The notes under the pieces: generated by a model
What the model was told of the DNA's origin: nothing
Databases searched by the model: none
Seen by the model: only the letters and a program-made list of their open reading frames with translations
Shown: one piece after another, positions 18,049-26,219 of the stretch
Numbering within the stretch: position 1 is the stretch's first letter
Layout: every line of letters begins with the position of its first letter
Translations under genes and position numbers: made by a program
DNA from: BOG-1155 sp963717985
Lineage (GTDB): Bacteria > Desulfobacterota > Syntrophorhabdia > Syntrophorhabdales > WCHB1-27
Direction: 5' to 3'
Assembly: GCA_963717985.1 (NCBI GenBank)
Contig: CAVQYC010000003.1
Location: forward strand, 248,001 to 312,000
Length of the DNA: 64,000 bases

Positions 18049-18327
18049 TTACTTGTAAAGGGAATAGGTCACTCCCTTTTCCGGCACTTCCGGCCACCCG
18101 CACGCCACGCGCCGCTCTTCGTAATCCCAGGCATCGAGCAGGGCGTCTCCGTCGCAGCCCTCATAGGCGCACAGATAGACCTCGTTTTCAGAGTCCCACC
18201 GTACTTCGTCTCTCCGGTATACCCTCTCGCAATGAAGGCACCAGACCCACCCCGGCCCGAGGTGCTCCATTATGATTTCCCGATGATCCGCACATTCCTG
18301 ATGCTCCGCTCTTCTTCTTCCTCGCAT
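18049..18327 (-). CDS. Small zinc-ribbon hypothetical protein
   Basis: A frame of 92 residues; an internal ATG at 18270 would give MEHLGPGWVWCLHCERVYRR. A CxxC (CLHC) and a later CxxxxC (CAYEGC) suggest one zinc site. It overlaps the 3' end of the HUH initiator gene in another frame by up to 140 bp, so the shorter start is more likely. No family recognised; possibly a coupled accessory gene of the replication initiator. Confidence 0.5.
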   Translation of the reverse strand: MRGRRRAEHQECADHREIIMEHLGPGWVWCLHCERVYRRDEVRWDSENEVYLCAYEGCDGDALLDAWDYEERRVACGWPEVPEKGVTYSLYK

Positions 18328-19408
18328 AGTCTTTCCCCTCCCTCTTTAGATTGTATTGCTCATAGACCACCACGCCTACGTACTCCGACACAAAGGTGTT
18401 ACGGTCAACCGGCTCTCTGCCCTGAATACCGAGCTTGGCGCTCAGGTCTTCCCTTCCGTACATCACCACGGGCCTGGAAAGCCCCCGGCTCGACCAGTAG
18501 TGCTTTTGTCCGTTCAGCCGCTCGTCATCGATTTCATTCCCCATGTACCCCTCGACCATGTAGACGCCCAGGTTATCGACATCGTCAACCGCGTTGATCC
18601 AGACGAAACCCCGGTCCCAAATAGCCGTCAGCTTGTCATGCGGCACATAGGGGAGATCGTAGAAAAGAACGTGATAGTGAACCACTCCATCACGCCCACC
18701 GACTTTTCCTCCAGGCCGCTTGCCGTCCTGGAACCTGGCTATCACCGTGTAATGGACCTTCCGCCTGATATGGTACTCAAGGCGCTTGATGAATTTGTTG
18801 AATTCCCTGTTTGATTCCTTCAGATCGAAGATGTCATCCTTGAAGGACATAGTGAAGAACTTGAGCCGTTCCCCCCATGGCCGGTCCACATTCGCGTTGA
18901 TGGTATCTATAAGGCTGTTCCGTGCCCTCAAGAGATTCTTTTTACGGTCCTTCTCCTTCTCTTCTTCTGTCCGATCCTCACGCTTCTGACGGCCCTTGCA
19001 TATCTTCCCCTTCTGACATACTTGTAGGTCACTGTACTTATAGAGTTTGATGATATGGCCCGCGATAATCGCCCTGAAGTGGTATGTGTCATTGACCGAG
19101 GATACGTAGCCTGTCCAGGTCTTCTCGAAAGGGTTCTTTTTGTTTTCTCCTTGAGTGAGCCTATAATCAAGTAAAGTAAAGACGCCGCCCCGCCCCCGTG
19201 CTCCTTCCGTCCGCTCGGGAGGCGGGAGCGGCGGAAGACCTGTGGCCTTGCGTTGACGCTCCGTCTTTCCAACAATTGCCGTCCCGCTTGCCTGCGGCGA
19301 TGGCCGGGACCGCTCGTTCGACGAGGCTCGCTCGCTCGGAATTGTTGAAAAGGCTCCGCTTCCGTGGTTGAGATTTTGCGCCGGACGTTTTAGAATGTAC
19401 CTGTACAT
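18188..19408 (-). CDS. HUH-type replication initiator (Rep)
   Basis: About 406 residues from the ATG at 19408 (a longer start at 19444 exists). The N-terminal 100 residues are low complexity. The catalytic core shows a strand FFTMSFKDD, then the HUH motif in VVHYHVLFYDLP and a downstream Tyr segment NLGVYMVEGYMG, matching rolling-circle replication initiators. HUH enzymes nick one strand at an origin and stay covalently linked through Tyr. It lies next to attR, so the element may replicate after excision. I could not identify the nick site; 19445-19679 contains no gene and is the first place to look. Confidence 0.7.
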   Translation of the reverse strand: MYRYILKRPAQNLNHGSGAFSTIPSERASSNERSRPSPQASGTAIVGKTERQRKATGLPPLPPPERTEGARGRGGVFTLLDYRLTQGENKKNPFEKTWTGYVSSVNDTYHFRAIIAGHIIKLYKYSDLQVCQKGKICKGRQKREDRTEEEKEKDRKKNLLRARNSLIDTINANVDRPWGERLKFFTMSFKDDIFDLKESNREFNKFIKRLEYHIRRKVHYTVIARFQDGKRPGGKVGGRDGVVHYHVLFYDLPYVPHDKLTAIWDRGFVWINAVDDVDNLGVYMVEGYMGNEIDDERLNGQKHYWSSRGLSRPVVMYGREDLSAKLGIQGREPVDRNTFVSEYVGVVVYEQYNLKREGKDYARKKKSGASGMCGSSGNHNGAPRAGVGLVPSLREGIPERRSTVGL

Positions 19409-19679
19409 ATCGCACCCCGCCCCCGTGAACGCCGCCAAGCACACCGGGGGCTTTTTTGTCCCTATAGGTGTGGATGGACGGTCACGCCACTTGTTAGGGC
19501 AGGGAGTACCCCGATGCCGGGCACGCTTCCGCCATTACGTTCTTGTGTGCCTAAATCGTGCCCGCTACGGTTAAAGAGGCCCAACTTTTGACAAAGCGGA
19601 CCCAAGACGCGAGAAATGTGGATAAACCCGGAGTGACAGGCTTTCCCGCGAATTCTATGGCTTTCGATTTTGCCTTGAT

Positions 19680-20090
19680 TTACGCTTGATTTAGACTCAA
19701 AATCCGGTGGGGCTTACACCCCGTGCGGGTTCGATTCCCGCCTTCGGCACCACTTTTCAGCCTTTTCAACGTTTTCTCTCCTGAAAATCCGGCGTGGTTT
19801 TCCCCTTTTGTGACAAAATTGTGATAAATGGTGTCGACGCACTTTCCGGCCCTCGAGATGGGTGTCGACACGTTAACACCCCTTCGAAGGCTTTCTGTGT
19901 AATGATGGGCATATCGTCCTGTTGTGGCATAGGACTTGTGGCCGAGAAGCTTCTGAATCGTGAACAGGTCGACGCCATTCTGGGCGAGCCTTGTTGCGAA
20001 GCTGTGTCGAAGGTCATGAAGTCTGAAGTTGCTGATGTCGGCTTCGTCCAAGGCGGTCTCGAAGGCCCAGCGGAGCTCGTGGATATTCAC
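19680..20090 (-). pseudogene. Tyrosine integrase remnant beside attR
   Basis: The frame keeps the distal catalytic domain (FRLHDLRHSFATRLAQNG, LLGHKSYATTGRYAHHY with His and Tyr) and then reads through the tRNA fragment, producing the familiar tRNA-antisense peptide GGNRTRTG. The first catalytic Arg and all N-terminal domains are missing: at about 20090-20098 the sequence switches to a metF fragment. Orientation toward the tRNA 3' end matches an older element that was integrated at the same site before the 13-kb element. Confidence 0.8.
19694..19752 (+). repeat. attR (displaced 3' half of a tRNA-Leu)
   Basis: From GACTCAAAATCC to GGCACCA this copies the anticodon loop, variable arm, T arm and acceptor 3' strand of the tRNA-Leu at 6630-6717, but no 5' half exists here. 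The variable arm differs (GGCTTACACC versus GGTATCCCCC), so the element brought its own 3' end from a slightly different tRNA. Confidence 0.85.
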
Positions 20091-20404
20091 TGTATGGGAT
20101 CGTCATTATCAAGTCCCCCGAAATGGGGAGGTTCATGAACGACCATGTGTCGGGCGTCAAGGTGCCTGACTCGTTCATCGAGGAGATCGGGTCGGCGCCG
20201 CGGGACGGACGGAAGGAGAAGGCAATCGAGATGACGGCCCGTCTGGTCTCCGAGATTGCACCCATGGTTCAGGGGGTCCACTTCATGCCCCTTGGCTGGT
20301 CGGATGTGGTTCCCCAGATCATCGCGAGAGCCGGCCTGGGCGCGGCGGATGCGGCGGCACAACAATTACCTAGGATGAATCGCGCCTCGGGAAGGAAGAC
20401 TTGA
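20090..20404 (+). pseudogene. metF: 3' fragment of methylenetetrahydrofolate reductase (metF)
   Basis: The frame encodes about 100 residues matching only the C-terminus of MetF: YGIVIIKSPEMGRFMNDHV, VKVPDSFIEEIG, then EMTARLVSEIAPMVQGVHFMPLGW and a final IIARAGLG. The N-terminal TIM-barrel strands and FAD site are absent, and the 5' edge is the junction with the integrase remnant. It cannot be functional as it stands. Confidence 0.75.
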
Positions 20405-20445
20405 AGAAGGCGGTTGAAGAAGCGGGCTATAAAGTATTAGACTAG
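20374..20445 (+). pseudogene. 3' tail of an HMA (heavy-metal-associated) domain protein
   Basis: A short frame ends with GKEDLKKAVEEAGYKVLD, the last helix and strand of an HMA metal-binding domain. The beginning of the domain with its CxxC is missing; a TAG lies immediately upstream. It overlaps the end of the metF fragment in another frame, showing another deletion joint. Confidence 0.55.
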
Positions 20446-20470
20446 GCGTAAGGACTCAAAGGAGAGCTAC

Positions 20471-20560
20471 ATGAAGGAGTTGGTCGTCGTTATTGCAATC
20501 GTAATTGCCTGGTATGTGCTCAACAGATATGTGCTGCCCAGGTTCGGCGTAAGAACCTGA
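20471..20560 (+). CDS. 29-residue single-pass membrane peptide
   Basis: AAAGGAG lies 8 nt before the ATG. The product is MKELVVVIAIVIAWYVLNRY plus a short basic tail (VLPRFGVRT): one transmembrane helix. It follows the HMA tail by 25 bp and precedes a methyltransferase fragment with its own SD, so it looks like a surviving member of a small metal-related operon. No known family name. Confidence 0.55.
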   Translation: MKELVVVIAIVIAWYVLNRYVLPRFGVRT

Positions 20561-20645
20561 GTGCATCCCGGCGGGAAGGATTCCTGCAACGGCAAATAGA
20601 CGCACACTTCCGGGTGGAGAACAGGTTACGGGAGGGAAGCGGATT

Positions 20646-20768
20646 ATGAGCACCGGGCAGAAACCGCATGGAGCGGGCAGGAGCACCTTCGAGCTTGTGG
20701 ATCTCAATCGGGTTCTTCAAGCCCCGTCGCTCACACCATCGACCGCGTCAGGGTCCACCTTCTTGTAA
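20646..20768 (+). pseudogene. 5' fragment of a class I SAM methyltransferase
   Basis: A 40-codon frame with SD GGGAGGG opens MSTGQKPHGAGRSTFELVDL, the typical start of small UbiE-like methyltransferases (HGAGxSxFxLVD), but it runs out near 20715 and continues as antisense of the next fragment to a stop at 20768. The SAM-binding GxGxG is absent. Truncated by rearrangement. Confidence 0.6.
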
Positions 20769-20902
20769 AGCCACGGCAACTGGGCCGCCCCTGTCCGGGG
20801 TTCGGCGGCCATACCGTTCGACAGGCCCGCAATCCCTCCCATGCTGAAGCCCAAAACCAATCCCCCTGCACACCTCATCAGGTCTCTTCTCGACACCCCC
20901 AT
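20717..20902 (-). pseudogene. 5' fragment of a TAT-exported C_GCAxxG_C_C / split-Soret-like protein
   Basis: The 61-residue frame has a twin-arginine signal (VSRRDLMRCAGGLVLGFSMG) and a mature start PWLYKKVDPDAV that resembles split-Soret cytochrome and C_GCAxxG_C_C proteins. The Cys-rich region expected next is absent; the frame ends after the joint with the methyltransferase fragment at about 20716. SD not obvious. Likely a broken periplasmic redox protein gene. Confidence 0.5.
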
Positions 20903-21081
20903 AACTCATCTCCTCGTTTCCTAAGATAGGTCACAAAGTCTCTTATCTATCGATTAGCGCCAAAAAGCCTGTAATGCAACAAAAACTTGCCATGTGCCGG
21001 CCACCATCATATTGCATTTCAACCTCATCTTCCTTAGAATCAAGAGCACCATGAAAAAAGGGAGAGTGTACCTGGACGAAG

Positions 21082-22413
21082 ATGAGCACAACGGGATATG
21101 ATGAACGAATGAAAAAGGGAGCCGGAAAGGGTGCGATTGCATTCCTCTGGGACGAGTCTTTTCTCTGGGGCGTCATGGCGTATAAGGCACTCAGAGAAGC
21201 CGGTCTGCCTTTCCGGCTCATAAGGGCTGCCGATATAGGGACCGGTAGCCTGCAAGACTGCTCTGCCCTTGTTGTGCCGGGTGGGTGGGCCTCGAACAAA
21301 ATCAAAGTGCTCGGTGAGCCGGGTGTCTCCGGGATACGGCAATTCGTTAAGGAAGGCGGCATGTATGTCGGCTTTTGCGGAGGCGCGGGGCTGGCCACGA
21401 AGGATGGGATAGGACTTCTCGATGCTAGAAGAAAACCGACCCACGCGCGAGTGCCAAGCTTTAGCGGAAGAATTAGGCTTATTTTGCGAGAAGATCCCCT
21501 TTGGAACGGCATCGATGATCCTGTTTTCCGCGCGTGGTGGCCTTCACAGTTAATCGTGGGAGAAGGTGTCTCCGTACTCGCCAGGTATGGAGAGGCGCTT
21601 GCAGATGCCTTCAGCTCCGATCTGAACGTGGGAGACGTCCTTGCTGTGGGTGGCTGGGAGGGGTTAGAGGAGTATTATGGGATCAATCTCGATCCCGGGC
21701 GCATGGTCAACGAGCCCTCGGTGATTCGTGGTACGTATGGTCGAGGGACCGTGCTTCTCTCGCTCGTTCACTTTGACTCACCGGGCGATTCCAACGGCAA
21801 GGTCGTCCTCGGCAACTTATGGAACAGCCTTGGAGGGCGAGGAAACCTCAAGACGGCTGAGGATGCGGCCTTCCATGGGAAAGATGCGCGTCCAGCCCCC
21901 CTCGTTGCGGCTCGTCCCGCCCTTAGTCATGAGGTGAACGACCTGAAGGAGAGAATCGACGGTTTAATCGAGCTGGGCGTCCGCAATTTCCTCTGGTTCA
22001 GACAGGGCCCCTTCATGCTGCAGTGGAGGAGGGGCGTGAGAGGTCTTGAATACTGCACTCTAAAAGTATTGATGGACGAACTGGCAGCACTTATTTCGGG
22101 AACCGAATCCGCTGAATCCGCCGCAGTCATACCACCCGCCCCATCCCGGATAGAAGAGATTGCGGCCTCAACCGAAGTGCAACTGGCCCGCATCAGGGAA
22201 ATACTCCTTCCCTTTGTCGAAGAAGCGCGGCCGCTCCTTCTCCTCGAGCGTCAGGCTATGCTGCGGGAAAGACTTACCTTCGAGAACACCAGCGATCCTC
22301 ATATCCGGGTCATGAGGGAACGCCTGTTTTCAACCTCAAAAAGCCACGGGGGACTCTTCAAAGAGGTCGTAGACCGCATGGATGCCCTGCTCTACTCGCT
22401 CCTCGCCTTTTGA
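21082..22413 (+). CDS. BPL_N (biotin-protein-ligase N-terminal-like) domain protein
   Basis: Up to 443 residues; starts at 21082 or 21109 are both possible and neither has a strong SD. The N-terminal half (about 10-260) is a glutamine-amidotransferase-like BPL_N domain: IAFLWDESFLWGVMAYKALR, SALVVPGGWASNK, and the nucleophile-elbow-like YVGFCGGAGLATK. The C-terminal half is helical with no recognised domain. Similar long BPL_N proteins occur in sulfate reducers, but their activity is unknown. It stands alone, converging on the sigma-54 activator gene. Confidence 0.7.
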   Translation: MSTTGYDERMKKGAGKGAIAFLWDESFLWGVMAYKALREAGLPFRLIRAADIGTGSLQDCSALVVPGGWASNKIKVLGEPGVSGIRQFVKEGGMYVGFCGGAGLATKDGIGLLDARRKPTHARVPSFSGRIRLILREDPLWNGIDDPVFRAWWPSQLIVGEGVSVLARYGEALADAFSSDLNVGDVLAVGGWEGLEEYYGINLDPGRMVNEPSVIRGTYGRGTVLLSLVHFDSPGDSNGKVVLGNLWNSLGGRGNLKTAEDAAFHGKDARPAPLVAARPALSHEVNDLKERIDGLIELGVRNFLWFRQGPFMLQWRRGVRGLEYCTLKVLMDELAALISGTESAESAAVIPPAPSRIEEIAASTEVQLARIREILLPFVEEARPLLLLERQAMLRERLTFENTSDPHIRVMRERLFSTSKSHGGLFKEVVDRMDALLYSLLAF

Positions 22414-22466
22414 CGCCATTGATACCTGCATTGCATCCTCGTTCCCCTCACCTGTCCGGCATGTAA

Positions 22467-23726
22467 TCAATATTGGCCGTCCTCCCAGCCGTTGCCTGAT
22501 CCGATCTGATCTCCTTCGATGTGTTTCAAAACCTCAACGCCCAAGAGATGAAGCTTATCCCTTCCGGGAGAGATCTTGAGCTTCCGTATCCTATTCCTGA
22601 GCGTAGAAGGGTGCATACCGAGAAGTCGAGCGGCGCCGTTCTTTCCTTCGATTTTGCCTCCTGTCATCTCAAGGATGCGTGCGATGTGACGTGCCCGTAC
22701 CTCATTCAACCTTACCGGTCGTCCCACCGCCTCGCGGCCTCCGTTTGCAGGGGGCGCAGCGGTCCGCTTCTGATCAACTCTCGCCAGGGGAGGCATGGCA
22801 TCATCGAAGAAGAGAAATTGTTGCCCGCCTAACTGGATCAGCGCCCGTTCCACTACGTTCGCCACCTCTCGCACGTTACCCGGCCACTCATACCGGAGGA
22901 GCCGGTCGATGGATCCGGGAGCCAGTTTTGGCACCCGGAGACCAATCTCGTGCGCCTTCCTTTCAATGAAGTGCTCAACCAACGCGGGGATGTCCATCTT
23001 TCGCTCGCGCAAGGGCGGGATCTCAATAGGAAAAACACTCAGTCTATAGTAGAGGTCATCCCTGAAAACCCCCTCGGCCACCAGCTTCTCCAGGTTTTTG
23101 CACGTAGCGGAGATGATTCTGGCATCGATCTTGATAAGACGGGAACCACCTACTCTTTCGACCTCCTTTTGTTCCAGGACCCTGAGGAGCCTTACCTGGG
23201 CGTGAGGAGACAGGTCCCCAACTTCGTCAAGAAAGATAGTACCCTTGTCGGCCCGCTCAAACCGGCCTTTCCTCTCGTTTAAAGCTCCGGTAAAAGCGCC
23301 TTTGTCATGGCCGAAGAGCTCACTGTCGATGAGCGATTCAGGGATTGCACCACAATTAACTGCGACAAAGGGACCATTACTCCGGGAGGATAGACGGTGA
23401 ATGGCATTCGCGAGCATTTCCTTGCCGGTGCCGGTCTCACCCGTCAAGAGGACCGGACTTGGGAGGGGCGCTACCCTGTAGACCCGTTCCATAGTCTCTT
23501 TGAGCCCGAAGTCCGCTCCGACTATCTCCGTTCCCGCGTTTCTTTGTACCTCGCAAGGGAAATGGCGCTTGTCGTCCGATAGAGGATTACCCGCGAATTG
23601 TAGTCTCGTCACCTCTGCTCCTCGCAATCTACGTATATATGCGCTCTCCGCCTTTAGAATATGAACATTGCATCTCATACATATCCGGTCCTTTCGCTCA
23701 CGAACCCTGATATATCCATGAACCAC
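22467..23726 (-). CDS. Sigma-54-dependent transcriptional activator
   Basis: About 419 residues from GTG 23726; an ATG at 23678 with AAAGGA upstream is an alternative. The AAA+ domain (about 65-300) has Walker A TGETGTGKEM, the sigma-54-contacting GAFTGA, Walker B GTIFLDEVGDLS and the arginine region RDDLYYRLSVFPI. A C-terminal Fis-type HTH follows (GGKIEGKNGAARLLGMHPST). There is no receiver, PAS or GAF domain; the N-terminal 60 residues contain a small Cys-bearing stretch only. The regulated gene is not evident. It diverges from the tauE region and could act there. Confidence 0.88.
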   Translation of the reverse strand: MVHGYIRVRERKDRICMRCNVHILKAESAYIRRLRGAEVTRLQFAGNPLSDDKRHFPCEVQRNAGTEIVGADFGLKETMERVYRVAPLPSPVLLTGETGTGKEMLANAIHRLSSRSNGPFVAVNCGAIPESLIDSELFGHDKGAFTGALNERKGRFERADKGTIFLDEVGDLSPHAQVRLLRVLEQKEVERVGGSRLIKIDARIISATCKNLEKLVAEGVFRDDLYYRLSVFPIEIPPLRERKMDIPALVEHFIERKAHEIGLRVPKLAPGSIDRLLRYEWPGNVREVANVVERALIQLGGQQFLFFDDAMPPLARVDQKRTAAPPANGGREAVGRPVRLNEVRARHIARILEMTGGKIEGKNGAARLLGMHPSTLRNRIRKLKISPGRDKLHLLGVEVLKHIEGDQIGSGNGWEDGQY

Positions 23727-23808
23727 CTGTATCCGCTATCGGCCATTCTTGCGATCTTGTTTAACGTTTAATGATATAGGTAATCGCATTCATGTCAACT
23801 CAGTAATT

Positions 23809-23825
23809 CTTATAATATCCATAAG
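23809..23825. promoter_or_regulatory. Perfect CTTAT-N7-ATAAG dyad
   Basis: CTTAT AATATCC ATAAG, a perfect 5+5 palindrome with 7-nt centre, the same geometry as the five promoter-linked boxes but without the AATTAATGA-TTGACT extension. It lies 83 bp upstream of the sigma-54 activator gene and 134 bp before box 1, so it could be a second binding site. Confidence 0.45.
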
Positions 23826-23942
23826 TCCGCCTTCAGAGCTGTCTCAGGGTCACAAACCATCATAGTTTCACCACAGGTGTGCCACGATCGAGGCTCACTG
23901 GTTTATATTTGGTAGGTTTACGGCGAACACCTTGCAGATGTA

Positions 23943-23998
23943 CTTATAGATGCCATAAGAATTAATGAATTGACTTATACATGGTGCGAACATATCAT
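23943..23998 (+). promoter_or_regulatory. LysR-type box and promoter 1 (tauE1)
   Basis: CTTAT AGATGCC ATAAG (23943-23959) is followed by AATTAATGAA and TTGACT (23970-23975), then 17 nt and TATCAT (23993-23998). The dyad centre is about 20 bp upstream of the -35, near -55 to -60, where LysR regulators bind. The rest of the 23727-24173 interval has no gene. See 25189, 29976, 31218 and 43359 for the other copies. Confidence 0.7.
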
Positions 23999-24173
23999 GG
24001 GAAAAGAGGGTAATTCGATATCAATGCGCCCAGCCTGGTTTTGCCCTCCTGCCGGTTCTCTTTTTGAGCCCTTCAAGAGGCCGCGTGCAAGGGTCCAAAG
24101 CACGCGTTGAATCTCTCTTTTTCCCGATACGGGCTGCGCGAGGCCGGGGCAAGTGCCCAGATAGGGGGGCAAG

Positions 24174-25112
24174 ATGAACATCTATTTGCCGATCGCCCAC
24201 ATGAGCATCAACATTTTCTTCCTGATAGGTCTGGGCGGTCTGGTCGGTTTTCTTTCCGGTTTATTTGGCGTGGGCGGGGGGTTCCTGCTTACACCTCTTC
24301 TCATCTTTGCCGGGATTCCCCCAATGGTTGCCGCCGCAAGCGATTCCAACCAGATCGTAGCAGCCGCTTCGTCCGGTGCTTATACCCACAGCCGCATGGG
24401 GAACGTCGATTTCAAGATGGGTATTGTTCTGCTCCTGGGCGGGATTACCGGCGGATCCGTAGGCGTGCAGATCGTCAAAGTGCTTGCGGCGTTAGGCGAA
24501 GTCGATTTTGTTATCAGGCTCGTCTATGTCATTATTCTGGGAGTAATCGGCTCTTTCATGTTTATTGAAAGTCTCAACGCCTTGAGGGGCAGAAAGGATG
24601 TGAGAGAGTATACCGCGGCTTCCGAGCCCAAGGAATCGGGCCTGCGAAAGCTGGCGATGAAGCTCCCATGGCAGATGACTTTCGACAAATCACACCTGAC
24701 CACTTCGGTGATATTCCCATTTTTTCTCGGAACCTTTGTAGGAATCCTGGCAGCCATCATGGGCGTCGGCGGAGGATTTATAATGGTCCCCTCGATGATC
24801 TACATCCTTGGAATGCCGACGATCGTCGCGATTGGCACCGACCTGTTCCAGATAGTACTGACCTGCATCAATGTGACTATTCAACAGGCGATCCGCAATC
24901 ACACCGTTGATCTGATTCTGGTTGTTGTCCTCTTTTTCGGCTCATCCGTCGGGGCCCATGTCGGCGCCCGGATAGGCAAGCGGCTCCGGGGAGAACAATT
25001 GCGCATTCTCCTGGCTATTATCGTACTATTGGTAATGATCAAGATGCTGTACGATCTCCTCGTGACGCCAGGCAACCCCATCAGCCTCGCCAGTGGAGGA
25101 GGCGGCCATTGA
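24174..25112 (+). CDS. TauE/SafE family transporter (copy 1)
   Basis: A 312-residue integral membrane protein of the sulfite exporter TauE/SafE family, with about eight hydrophobic helices. The two repeated signature loops are LFGVGGGFLLTPLLIFAGI in the first half and MGVGGGFIMVPSMIYILG in the second. A GGGGGGCAAG purine-rich site precedes the ATG. Family members export sulfite, sulfonates or sulfur anions; the location in a sulfate-reduction region suggests a sulfur anion, possibly sulfite or sulfate. It is about 70-75 percent like the copy at 26220 by eye and lies behind LysR box 1. Confidence 0.85.
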   Translation: MNIYLPIAHMSINIFFLIGLGGLVGFLSGLFGVGGGFLLTPLLIFAGIPPMVAAASDSNQIVAAASSGAYTHSRMGNVDFKMGIVLLLGGITGGSVGVQIVKVLAALGEVDFVIRLVYVIILGVIGSFMFIESLNALRGRKDVREYTAASEPKESGLRKLAMKLPWQMTFDKSHLTTSVIFPFFLGTFVGILAAIMGVGGGFIMVPSMIYILGMPTIVAIGTDLFQIVLTCINVTIQQAIRNHTVDLILVVVLFFGSSVGAHVGARIGKRLRGEQLRILLAIIVLLVMIKMLYDLLVTPGNPISLASGGGGH

Positions 25113-25188
25113 TGCGCCTTTCGGTCTTTGCCGGCACCGTGGGTATTGATGAGGCCCATAGATGCACAACATGACGAACTGAAGAGAA

Positions 25189-25246
25189 CTTATCAATACC
25201 ATAAAAATTAATGAGTTGACTTCGTGCTTGCCATGGCGCGTATAAT
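25189..25246 (+). promoter_or_regulatory. LysR-type box and promoter 2 (TIGR02186-tauE2)
   Basis: CTTAT CAATACC ATAAA (25189-25205), AATTAATGAG, TTGACT (25216-25221), 19 nt, TATAAT (25241-25246). It is 101 bp upstream of the TIGR02186-like gene. Confidence 0.7.
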
Positions 25247-25346
25247 GTGAATATTAGCTATTACAGGGGGTTGGGGAGTCACAGGTGAACTGTTTTTGTA
25301 AAGCCCTTAGTCTTGCGGGGCATACACCCATCACGGGCCTATACTA

Positions 25347-26150
25347 ATGCGTCTCGTGATATTAGGCAGCATTTTGGTTGCCCTTGTCCTGACAGCCGCC
25401 TGGAGCGGAATGGCCGTCGCTGCACAATCGGACGGAGCTTCGATACTGAAGATCGAGCCGCGCATCCTGGAAAGGGCCCTCTTCTCGAAGCCTTACCAAA
25501 CCGCGGTCATAACGGGGACTTGTCCGGAGGGGAGCAAGGTCATCGTCAAAATCATCTCCCCGACCAGGGATTTTAAGTTAAACAAGGCGGGAAAAAGCCT
25601 GGGCTTCGTATGGGTGCCTTCCGGCCACGCGGAAGTTATGGGAATTCCCGCCATGTATGCCGTTTTGAGTTCGGTCAAGATTTCGAGCATCCTTTCGCTT
25701 GCCGAGCAAGAGAGGGCGGGGTTGTGCCCGGACTTCAGGGATGTCTACCAGCAGGCCAAAATCAGGTTCGAGAAAGATCCGCTCCCCGACCAAATCGCCA
25801 GGCTTCACAAAGAATACGTAGCGGGATTGGTCCGAATATTCATAAAAGGCGGGCTGTATCAGTACCGGGAAAGGGCCGTAGAGATGGACTCCCGTACGTT
25901 TAAGGCCCGGCTGATTTATCCTGCCAATGCCCCTCTGGGTGAATATAAAATATTTTGCTACTTGGTTGAGAATGGCAGAGCCCGTCTGCTTTGTCAGGAT
26001 ACGCTTCTGGTTAAGTCAACCCATGTAATTGATTGGCTTTCCTACTATGCCCATGCCAATCCGGCAATATACGGGATTTTTTCGGCGGTGGTGGCGGTAG
26101 TGGTCGGCCTTTTGGTTGGAGTTGTACTGGGGAGAGGGAGGGGCCACTAA
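25347..26150 (+). CDS. TIGR02186-like membrane-anchored periplasmic protein
   Basis: A 267-residue protein with an N-terminal signal or anchor (MRLVILGSILVALVLTAAW) and a C-terminal transmembrane helix near 240-260 (IFSAVVAVVVGLLVGVVL) with a basic end. The middle is a periplasmic domain beginning ILKIEPRILE and RALFSKPYQTAVITG, followed by KVIVKIISP. This layout is that of the TIGR02186 family, which is repeatedly encoded beside TauE/SafE transporters. Here it sits between two tauE genes. It probably forms a complex with the transporter; its ligand is unknown. Expression is probably from LysR box 2. Confidence 0.7.
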   Translation: MRLVILGSILVALVLTAAWSGMAVAAQSDGASILKIEPRILERALFSKPYQTAVITGTCPEGSKVIVKIISPTRDFKLNKAGKSLGFVWVPSGHAEVMGIPAMYAVLSSVKISSILSLAEQERAGLCPDFRDVYQQAKIRFEKDPLPDQIARLHKEYVAGLVRIFIKGGLYQYRERAVEMDSRTFKARLIYPANAPLGEYKIFCYLVENGRARLLCQDTLLVKSTHVIDWLSYYAHANPAIYGIFSAVVAVVVGLLVGVVLGRGRGH

Positions 26151-26219
26151 AAACGCTTCCTATATCTCTAGGGACAGGGACTTGAGAGCAAGAGGATTAC
26201 CGAATCGAAGGAAAGGCTG

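Larger units (their letters stand above)
6660..19752. mobile_element. 13-kb integrative element inserted in tRNA-Leu, carrying defence genes
   Basis: The 3' half of the tRNA-Leu (6660-6717) is repeated at 19694-19752 with a few differences in the variable arm, defining attL and attR. Just inside attL is a complete tyrosine integrase pointing at the tRNA, then a small HTH (excisionase-like) gene. Cargo is a parDE pair, Type III mod/res, a DUF3800 gene, a reverse transcriptase and, next to attR, an HUH replication initiator. No conjugation genes are visible, so it would be an integrative mobilisable or replicative element. Boundaries come from sequence; mobility is inferred. Confidence 0.8.
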
